Shown: positions 59,228 to 64,000 of the stretch, piece after piece
Layout of the letters: every line of letters begins with the position of its first letter
Position numbering within the stretch: the first letter of the stretch is position 1
Program-made: the position numbers and the translations under genes
Assembly (NCBI RefSeq): GCF_008642375.1
Contig: NZ_CP029194.1
Span: 434,001-498,000, forward strand
Direction: 5' to 3'
Origin: Streptomyces venezuelae
GTDB taxonomy: Bacteria > Actinomycetota > Actinomycetes > Streptomycetales > Streptomycetaceae
Length of the DNA: 64,000 bases
Notes under the pieces: model-generated
Database searches by the model: none
What the model saw: only the letters and a program-made list of their open reading frames with translations
Told to the model about the DNA's origin: nothing

Positions 59228-59623
59228 ATGGACGACTACCCCCTCCTCAACGTCTTCTGGACCATGCTGTGGTTCTTCCTCTGGATCATGTGGCTCTTCC
59301 TGCTCTTCAAGGTGATCACCGACATCTTCCGCGACCACGACCTCGGTGGCTGGGGCAAGGCAGGCTGGCTGATCTTCTGCATCCTGCTGCCCTACCTCGG
59401 CGTGCTGGTGTACGTCATCGCCCGCGGCAAGAGCATGGGGCAGCGTGACATCAAGCAGGCCAAGGACTCCGAGGCCGCGTTCCAGGAGTACATCCGCAAG
59501 ACGGCGGGAACGGCGCCGGGCGGCGGCGCCACCGACGAGCTGGCGCGGCTCGCGGATCTGAAGGAGAAGGGCGCCATCACGGCCGAGGAGTTCGAGAAGG
59601 CAAAGGCCAAGGTTCTGGCCTGA
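59228..59623 (+). CDS. PLDc_N and SHOCT-domain membrane protein
   Basis: A 131-residue protein. Two hydrophobic segments (about 10-35, FWTMLWFFLWIMWLFLLF; and 50-68, WLIFCILLPYLGVLVYVIA) form the PLDc_N-type hairpin. A SHOCT helix pair ends the protein (DELARLADLKEKGAITAEEF, then EKAKAKVLA). Such proteins are common small membrane components in streptomycetes with no known role. GGAG and AGGA lie upstream of ATG 59228. It is intact, unlike the decayed SHOCT gene on the other strand nearby. Confidence 0.88.
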   Translation: MDDYPLLNVFWTMLWFFLWIMWLFLLFKVITDIFRDHDLGGWGKAGWLIFCILLPYLGVLVYVIARGKSMGQRDIKQAKDSEAAFQEYIRKTAGTAPGGGATDELARLADLKEKGAITAEEFEKAKAKVLA

Positions 59624-59660
59624 GGGCAGGTCCGGCCCGGGCAAGGCGGGGCCGGAGAAG

Positions 59661-59693
59661 GGCGGCGTGCGGGCCACGGGCTCGCACGCCGCC
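59661..59693 (+). terminator. Terminator after the PLDc_N-SHOCT gene
   Basis: GGCGGCGTGCG pairs with CGCACGCCGCC, and the stem continues inward through a G-U pair to GCC-ACG-GGC, 15 bp in all, 38 bases past the stop. CCCTTAAT follows. Confidence 0.8.
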
Positions 59694-59698
59694 CCCTT

Positions 59699-59721
59699 AA
59701 TGCGTATGCGGAATACCGCTT
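59699..59721. promoter_or_regulatory. NsrR-type operator at the nsrR promoter
   Basis: AATGCGTATGCGGAATACCG continues CTT for a 23-bp element that resembles, position by position, the site at hmp (60220-60242). It lies just upstream of the GTG of nsrR, consistent with autoregulation. Confidence 0.7.
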
Positions 59722-59736
59722 TGATAGTGTCGGATC

Positions 59737-60180
59737 GTGAGGCTGACGAAGTTCACCGACCTGGCGCTCCGTGCCGTGATGCGCCTGGCGGTCATCGCGC
59801 AGGACGAGTCCGTCACCACGCGCGAGGTGGCGGAGTCGATGGACGTGCCCTACGCCCACATGGCGAAGGTCGTCACCCGGCTCCAGCACCTCGGTGTGGT
59901 CGAGGCGCGGCGCGGCCGTGGCGGCGGCCTCGTCCTGACGGAGCTGGGCCGACGCTCTTCGGTGGGTTGGCTGACCCGCACCCTGGAGGGCGAGGAAGAG
60001 GTCGTCGGCTGCGAGGGCGACCCTCCGTGCCCGCTGCGCACGGGCTGCCGGCTGCGAGGGGCCCTGCGCGAGGCGCAGGAGGCGTTCTACCGGGTGCTCG
60101 ACCCGCTGACCGTGGCGGAGCTCGTCGCCTCACCGACAGGGCCGCTGCTCCTCTCCCTCACTCCTCGCCCCTCCGCCTGA
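59737..60180 (+). CDS. nsrR: NsrR, nitric-oxide-sensing Rrf2-family repressor
   Basis: A 147-residue Rrf2 regulator. The N-terminal winged helix reads MRLTKFTDLALRAVMRLAV, then YAHMAKVVTRLQHLGVVEAR and RGRGGGLVLTELG. The three cluster ligands are Cys92, Cys98 and Cys104 in GCEGDPPCPLRTGC, the CxxxxxCxxxxxC pattern of NsrR, which holds a [4Fe-4S] cluster in Streptomyces and loses DNA binding when it reacts with NO. It is directly upstream of its known target hmp, and both promoters carry matching 23-bp sites. The start is GTG 59737. Confidence 0.96.
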   Translation: MRLTKFTDLALRAVMRLAVIAQDESVTTREVAESMDVPYAHMAKVVTRLQHLGVVEARRGRGGGLVLTELGRRSSVGWLTRTLEGEEEVVGCEGDPPCPLRTGCRLRGALREAQEAFYRVLDPLTVAELVASPTGPLLLSLTPRPSA

Positions 60181-60219
60181 ACCACGCACGCTCCTCCCCT
60201 CGGAGCAGGCATGGCTTTT

Positions 60220-60242
60220 AATACGCAGATCATCTACCAGAA
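60220..60242. promoter_or_regulatory. NsrR operator at hmp
   Basis: AATACGCAGATCATCTACCA followed by GAA closely matches the S. coelicolor hmpA1 NsrR site as I remember it (ATATCATCTACCAATT core). It ends 11 bases before the hmp start, so NsrR would block transcription initiation. Confidence 0.85.
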
Positions 60243-60253
60243 TGAGAGTTCCC

Positions 60254-61444
60254 ATGCTGTCCGAGCAGGCCACCCCGGTCATCCGCGCCACCCTGCCCGC
60301 CGTCGGCGGCGCGCTCGACGAGATCACCGAGCGCTTCTACGCACGGCTCTTCGCCGCCCACCCCGAGCTGCTCCGCGACCTGTTCAACCGGGGGAACCAG
60401 GTCAACGGCGAGCAGCGGAAGGCGCTGGCGGGGTCCATAGCCGCCTTCGCGGTCGCGCTGCTCGACCACCCGGACAGCCGCCCGGACGCCATGCTCTCCC
60501 GCATCGCGCACAAGCACGCCTCGCTCGGCGTCACCGCCGAGCAGTACAAGACGGTGCACGAGCACCTCTTCGCCGCGATCGTCGAGGTCCTCGGCGGCGC
60601 GGTCACCCCCGAGGTCGCCCAGGCCTGGGACGAGGTGTACTGGCTGATGGCCAACGCGCTCATCGCCGTGGAGGCCCGGCTCTACCAGGAGACCGGCGTC
60701 CCCGAGGGCGAGGTCTGGCGACCGATGGAGATCGCCGAGCGCCGCGAGGAGACGGCCGACACCGTGTCCTTCGTCCTGCGCCACCCCGACGGTTCCCCGA
60801 CCTCAGCGTTCCGGCCGGGTCAGTACGTGAGCGTGCAGGTCACCCTGCCCGACGGCGCCCGGCAGATCCGCCAGTACAGCCTCTCCGCCGCTCCCGGACA
60901 CCCGCAGTGGCGGATCACGGTCAAGCGGGTCGACGGCGACCCGGCGGGCGAGGTCTCGTCCTGGCTGCACGCCCACGCCCGCGTCGGCGACACCGTGGAG
61001 GTGTCGGCCCCCTTCGGCGACCTGGTCCTGCCCGAGGGCGACGGACCGCTGCTGCTCGCCTCCGCCGGCATCGGCAGCACCCCGATGCTGGCGATGCTCG
61101 ACCACCTCGCCGCCACCGGATCGACCCGCCCGGTCGTGGTCGCGCACGCGGACCGCTCCCCCGCGTCCCACGCCCACGCCGCCGAACTGCACCGTCTCGT
61201 CGAGGCACTGCCTGGAGCGGCCCTGCACCTCTGGTACGAAGAGCCGGGCGAGGCCTCGGCGGCGCTGCGCGGCCGCGCCGACGTCACCGCGCTCGACCTC
61301 CCCGAGGGCACGACGGCGTACCTCTGCGGCCCGCTGCCGTTCCTCCGCACCGTGCGCGGCGACCTCCTGGCCCGCGGGACGGCCGCGGCCGACATCCACT
61401 ACGAGGTCTTCGGCCCCGACCTGTGGCTCGGCGCCGAGAACTGA
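60254..61444 (+). CDS. hmp: Flavohaemoglobin, nitric oxide dioxygenase
   Basis: A 396-residue flavohaemoglobin that oxidises NO to nitrate with O2 and NAD(P)H. The globin domain (1-140) carries the proximal His in SRIAHKHASLG and the Tyr in ITERFYARLF. The FAD domain (about 150-260) has RQYSLSAAPG and the NAD domain (265-396) has LLLASAGIGSTPMLAML and AYLCGPLPFLRTV. ATG 60254 has GAGAG five bases upstream; ATG 60242 lies in the operator. Regulated by NsrR from the gene next door. Confidence 0.97.
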   Translation: MLSEQATPVIRATLPAVGGALDEITERFYARLFAAHPELLRDLFNRGNQVNGEQRKALAGSIAAFAVALLDHPDSRPDAMLSRIAHKHASLGVTAEQYKTVHEHLFAAIVEVLGGAVTPEVAQAWDEVYWLMANALIAVEARLYQETGVPEGEVWRPMEIAERREETADTVSFVLRHPDGSPTSAFRPGQYVSVQVTLPDGARQIRQYSLSAAPGHPQWRITVKRVDGDPAGEVSSWLHAHARVGDTVEVSAPFGDLVLPEGDGPLLLASAGIGSTPMLAMLDHLAATGSTRPVVVAHADRSPASHAHAAELHRLVEALPGAALHLWYEEPGEASAALRGRADVTALDLPEGTTAYLCGPLPFLRTVRGDLLARGTAAADIHYEVFGPDLWLGAEN

Positions 61445-61452
61445 CACCCCCT

Positions 61453-61525
61453 CCTGAAGGCCCACCCCGAAGCACCCCGCCTTGGAAGCCTCCACCCTGA
61501 AGGCCCCCGCCCTGGAGGCCTTCAT
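61453..61525. repeat. Imperfect 15-bp tandem repeat after hmp
   Basis: The units CCTGAAGGCCCACCC (61453), CTTGGAAGCCTCCAC (61481), CCTGAAGGCCCCCGC (61496) and CCTGGAGGCCTTCAT (61511) recur with one shorter copy between. They lie immediately downstream of the hmp stop. No gene is evident in 61445-61639. Confidence 0.65.
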
Positions 61526-61639
61526 CGGCACCTCCACCTTCGATAGCCAAGCGGCATGGCATTCATGCTGCGGATACTGCATAGTGAGGGCCCGTATCGG
61601 CCTCGCAATCAGCGGGTACGGAGTGAATGGACGGAAGCG

Positions 61640-62410
61640 ATGGGATCGTTCGGATCGGTCGGTGGCGACCGGGACACGGGGCGGCGCCCGGTGCGCGGGA
61701 TCGCGCTCGACATCGGCAGCTCGCGGACCCGGGCGTGGTCCCCGGGGGCGGGTGTCTTCGCGGACGTGCCGAGCGGTCCCGTACGGCGTGGCCGGGTGAC
61801 CGACGCGGACTTCCACCTCCGACTGCTGCGCCGGCTGACCGCCGCCGCTCCAGGCGACGGCGGACACGACACCGTCGTGATGCTGACCCACCCGGTGCTC
61901 GCCGCCCCGGCGGAGCGGGAGGCAGCCCGCCGGGTCGTGGACGGACTCGGCCCGGCGCGGGTCATCGCCGTGGACAGCGCCCGCGCCGCCGCGGCCTATG
62001 CCGCCCCTCCCGGCGGTGGGCCCCTGCTCGTGGTCGACCTCGGCGCCCAGCTGACCGAGGTGACGCTCGTCGTCGACGGCCTGGTGGAGGACGCACGGCT
62101 GGCAGAGGTCGGTGTCGACGACGTGCCGGAGTCGGGACGGCTGCCCGACACGATCGCCGGGACGGCTGCCGACCTGGTCAGCGACCTGTGGCGGCACGAC
62201 AGCACGGGCGCCGTCCGCGGCGCGCTGCGCCGCGGAGTCCTGGTGACCGGCGGAGGCGCGCACCGCATGGACGTGACGGGTCGCCTGGCGCACCTCCTCC
62301 GGGCCCGCCTGCGGCTGGCGAGCGACCCGTCGACGAGCGTCGTCCGCGGCGCGGGACTGATGCTGGCCTCCGCCCTGCGCCACCCGGGCGGCCCCCTCGG
62401 CCGCGACTGA
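61640..62410 (+). CDS. Reduced MreB/FtsA-like ASKHA protein
   Basis: A 256-residue actin-fold protein. Nucleotide motifs are phosphate-1 GIALDIGSSRTRAW (about 20-33), phosphate-2 LLVVDLGAQLTEVTLVV (about 130-146) and adenosine RGVLVTGGGAHRMDVTG (about 200). It is shorter than MreB (about 340 residues), and the IB and IIB subdomains seem reduced. It could be a cell-shape or plasmid-segregation relative, or a chaperone-like sensor. ATG 61640 has GGAAG close by. It is downstream of hmp but with 195 bases between. Confidence 0.8.
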   Translation: MGSFGSVGGDRDTGRRPVRGIALDIGSSRTRAWSPGAGVFADVPSGPVRRGRVTDADFHLRLLRRLTAAAPGDGGHDTVVMLTHPVLAAPAEREAARRVVDGLGPARVIAVDSARAAAAYAAPPGGGPLLVVDLGAQLTEVTLVVDGLVEDARLAEVGVDDVPESGRLPDTIAGTAADLVSDLWRHDSTGAVRGALRRGVLVTGGGAHRMDVTGRLAHLLRARLRLASDPSTSVVRGAGLMLASALRHPGGPLGRD

Positions 62411-62422
62411 TCCTTTCGAAGG

Positions 62423-62794
62423 TCAGCAGCCGGTCGACCAGATGTGGGAGTCGCCCCGGTCGTTGGCGGCGCCGTTGTAGCCGACCTCCTGCCCTGGGGC
62501 GAGGCAGATGGTCATACCGCCTCCCTGCCAGGCGCTCTCGTAGACCTTGACGTGGTCCTTGATGCCGGGTCCCGAGATGCCGTGGTTGGCCCAGGAGGAG
62601 TCGGTGTCGGAGATCCAGCTCTCCCACCAGCCGTCGTCTCCGCTCCAGTTGGCACGCTGGCCGCCGAAGTTCGAGTCCTGCCAGACGCAGAACTCCCCGC
62701 TGGGACATTCGGCGGCGCCTGCCGAGGCGGCGAGGGTGAGGCCGGCGGTGACGGCGAGCAGTGCCGCCGCGGAGAGGGCGAGGATGCGCTTCAC
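62423..62794 (-). CDS. Secreted peptidase inhibitor, I36 (SMPI-like) family
   Basis: A 123-residue secreted protein. The signal peptide (residues 1-28, ALSAAALLAVTAGLTLAASA, cleavage AGA-A) is followed by a crystallin-like domain starting CPSGEFCVWQDSNFGGQRAN with conserved cysteines (CPSGEFC, ICLAPG, STGC). This matches the Streptomyces metalloproteinase inhibitor SMPI group. The GTG overlaps the stop of the upstream lipoprotein gene (GTGA), so its translation is coupled to that gene. Confidence 0.87.
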   Translation of the reverse strand: MKRILALSAAALLAVTAGLTLAASAGAAECPSGEFCVWQDSNFGGQRANWSGDDGWWESWISDTDSSWANHGISGPGIKDHVKVYESAWQGGGMTICLAPGQEVGYNGAANDRGDSHIWSTGC

Positions 62795-63504
62795 GAGTGT
62801 TCGTGGCCTTTCTGCGGTTGGGTGGGTGCGGGCAGTTCGACTGCCCGCCGCAGTGCGCGGTCGCGCAGCTGCCGGTATGCGGTGAGCTGGTCGCGGTGCA
62901 GGGTCCGGACCACGACCAGCTCGACGGCCTCCAGTCGGGCGCGAACGTCGTCGAGTCCGCTCTCCTTGGCGCAGCGGGCGGCGACGGCGGGGTCGGGAGC
63001 GGCGGGCCGGGGTCGGTCGGCCGGGGTGGCGCACCGGGTCCAGCGGGCGAGCGCCTCCTGATGGGCGGGGTCGTCGCGCATGCGGGCCTGGGCCTCGGCG
63101 CGAAGGTTGCCGACGGTGACCTGAGCCCGGAACCAGCGGCGGGCGTCGCCGTAGAGCCGGGCTCGCGCGGCGGCGAGGCAGCCGTCCTCGTGGGCGGTGA
63201 CGGTGGCGCCCGTGGCGAGCGTGACGGAGAGCTCGCGGGGCCCCGCCCCGAAGAGCGCAGCCTGGAGGGTCCGGTCCTCGTCCGGGGCGCGGGCCCGTGC
63301 CGTGAGGGTGAGGCCCCGGTCCGCGAGGCAGTCGACGACGAGCCGGTGCTCGGCCGCCTCCAGGAGGGCGTCCTGGGCCTTCCGGTCGGCCGGAACGCCC
63401 GGTTTTCCGGACGTGCCCGGGCCGACGACGGTGCAGCCGGAGATGAGCAGGGAGGCGGCTGCGGTGACGAGGGCGCGGCGGGCGCGAGGTGTGCTGCGGA
63501 GCAT
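62791..63504 (-). CDS. Lipoprotein upstream of the I36 inhibitor
   Basis: A 237-residue lipoprotein with signal peptide ALVTAAASLLISGC and lipobox ISGC. The mature region is charged and helical, with cysteines in VVDCLADRGLTL, DGCLAAARARLYGDARRW, WTRCATPADRP and VAARCAKESGLDD. The Cys pattern and the DARRWFRAQVTVGNLRAEA segment are unfamiliar; no domain is recognised. AAGGGGG precedes the ATG. It is coupled to the I36 inhibitor and may anchor or present it at the cell surface (inference). Confidence 0.8.
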   Translation of the reverse strand: MLRSTPRARRALVTAAASLLISGCTVVGPGTSGKPGVPADRKAQDALLEAAEHRLVVDCLADRGLTLTARARAPDEDRTLQAALFGAGPRELSVTLATGATVTAHEDGCLAAARARLYGDARRWFRAQVTVGNLRAEAQARMRDDPAHQEALARWTRCATPADRPRPAAPDPAVAARCAKESGLDDVRARLEAVELVVVRTLHRDQLTAYRQLRDRALRRAVELPAPTQPQKGHEHS

Positions 63505-63702
63505 GGGGTCCCCCTTCGAGCATCCAGGTCGGCGGGGTCCGGATGATCGTCCGGAGGGCCCGGGAAGATCACTGCCCGTAGTCGGACGGGCCATGCCGAG
63601 GCTCACTCGAACGGGTCGAACGCGCCGGGTCGTGCGCCCTTCGGGCGCCCTCGCGCGGGAACGAACCCCGGGACGTCCCCCGGAACGTCCCGGGGAACGA
63701 CA

Positions 63703-63818
63703 AAGCCCCGGTTGGACGGGGGGTTCCAACCGGGGCCTGTAGCCGTGACAACGAAGAGCGGTCACCTCTAGGGGGGGACCATGGGGACCGGGCCCCTTCG
63801 CAGTCACATACGTATGAA
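63703..63818 (-). ncRNA. 6C RNA (actinobacterial small RNA)
   Basis: Read on the minus strand, a transcript from about 63818 would contain two hairpins with C-rich loops. The first is closed by GTGAC...GTCAC and CGAAG...CTTCG (63745-63756 with 63796-63807) and has seven Cs in a row (63771-63777). The second is a perfect 11-bp stem, GCCCCGGTTGG/CCAACCGGGGC (63705-63736), with six Cs in its loop, followed by TTTG as a terminator. Two hairpins with six or more Cs in loops define the 6C RNA family. A TAGGTT -10 box lies at 63829-63824. Confidence 0.85.
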
Positions 63819-63846
63819 CGGTAAACCTATCCCGAATGTTCCGTGT

Positions 63847-63869
63847 ACTCACATGTGGGTGATGTGAGT
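63847..63869. promoter_or_regulatory. Perfect inverted repeat between 6C RNA and deacetylase
   Basis: ACTCACAT-GTGGGTG-ATGTGAGT is an 8-bp perfect dyad with a seven-base spacer. It overlaps the -35 position of the 6C promoter and lies 28 bases past the deacetylase stop, so it could be an operator or the terminator of that gene. Confidence 0.6.
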
Positions 63870-63896
63870 CAGCTCACCCGGTTTCCGCAGGTCTCG

Positions 63897-64000
63897 TCAC
63901 TCCGCCTCGGGAGCGTAGACGACCCCGGGCTCGGCCTTTCCGGGAGCGAGGAGTTCGGGCACCGTCACGAAGGTGAAGCCCCGGTTCTTCAGCTCGTCGA
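63897..64000 (-). CDS. Polysaccharide deacetylase family protein, C-terminus only
   Basis: The last 33 or so residues of a gene that runs off the right edge. The visible sequence, DELKNRGFTFVTVPELLAPG and then EPGVVYAPEAE before the stop, is the typical C-terminal helix-strand of NodB-fold polysaccharide deacetylases. These remove acetyl groups from chitin-like or peptidoglycan glycans. The N-terminal catalytic motifs are outside the window. Confidence 0.75.
   Translation of the reverse strand, partial: DELKNRGFTFVTVPELLAPGKAEPGVVYAPEAE

Overview
The window is a 64 kb stretch of a high-GC actinobacterial chromosome, almost certainly a Streptomyces. Codon third positions are nearly all G or C, many genes start with GTG and overlap their upstream partner by four bases (GTGA or ATGA), and several genes match known streptomycete forms closely: a second GAPDH, NsrR with a flavohaemoglobin, a 165-residue eukaryote-like cyclophilin, SpoIIE-type phosphatases and a 6C RNA. 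I saw no rRNA, tRNA, CRISPR array, prophage, intact insertion sequence or biosynthetic megacluster. It reads as ordinary single-gene and small-operon territory rich in regulators, secreted hydrolases and transporters.

Layout. 1-1.9 kb (minus): an ABC export operon (lipoprotein, peptidoglycan-binding membrane-fusion protein, ATPase cut by the window edge). 2.0-4.8 kb: response regulator, sensor kinase and lipoprotein as one coupled operon. 4.8-10.2 kb: secreted hydrolase, GAPDH, a GlxA-type regulator, a secreted DD-peptidase/beta-lactamase-like enzyme, an acetyltransferase. 10.4-13.2 kb: aldolase and SIS sugar isomerase divergent from a DeoR repressor. 13.3-20.4 kb: Tat-exported phospholipase C, a LysM/transglycosylase under a c-di-AMP (ydaO) riboswitch, a phosphoribosyltransferase-hydrolase fusion, a LURP-one protein, a hydrolase. 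20.5-27.3 kb: large GAF/PAS/PP2C phosphatase, zinc-free L31, a broken NmrA-type gene, cyclophilin, small secreted and membrane proteins, a Nudix hydrolase. 27.4-33.7 kb: NarL-type two-component system divergent from an ABC-2 exporter, a YihY protein, an HxlR repressor divergent from a thioesterase. 33.8-39.3 kb: PP2C phosphatase divergent from a MoxR-VWA pair, a nucleosidase with a leaderless-type promoter, a secreted hydrolase.

39.4-44.5 kb: a 20-bp perfect palindrome, then a cysteine-rich leader peptide followed by two FMN-dependent monooxygenases, which together look like a sulfur-starvation operon; then a CocE-type hydrolase. 44.6-48.9 kb: TetR-MFS-PP2C operon with paired palindromic operators over the TetR start, divergent from a Mn2+ riboswitch and a GDT1-family Mn2+ exporter. 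49-56.6 kb: M20 amidohydrolase, LysR, MFS plus cupin, a ThrE exporter with a collagen-like tail encoded by a 9-bp tandem repeat, a trypsin-co-occurring-domain protein, an L,D-transpeptidase. 56.7-64 kb: SRPBCC protein and PadR repressor around a perfect operator, peroxiredoxin Q, two decayed genes beside an intact PLDc_N-SHOCT gene, the NsrR/Hmp nitric-oxide system with two matching operators, a reduced MreB-like ASKHA protein, a lipoprotein coupled to an I36-type peptidase inhibitor, a 6C small RNA and the tail of a polysaccharide deacetylase.

Themes: cell-envelope remodelling (riboswitched transglycosylase, L,D-transpeptidase, DD-peptidase, deacetylase), ligand-sensing leaders (c-di-AMP, Mn2+, cysteine) and NO stress. 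The most testable novelty is the cysteine leader controlling two LLM monooxygenases. Starts were chosen from Shine-Dalgarno spacing and overlaps. Family names rest on remembered motifs, not database searches.
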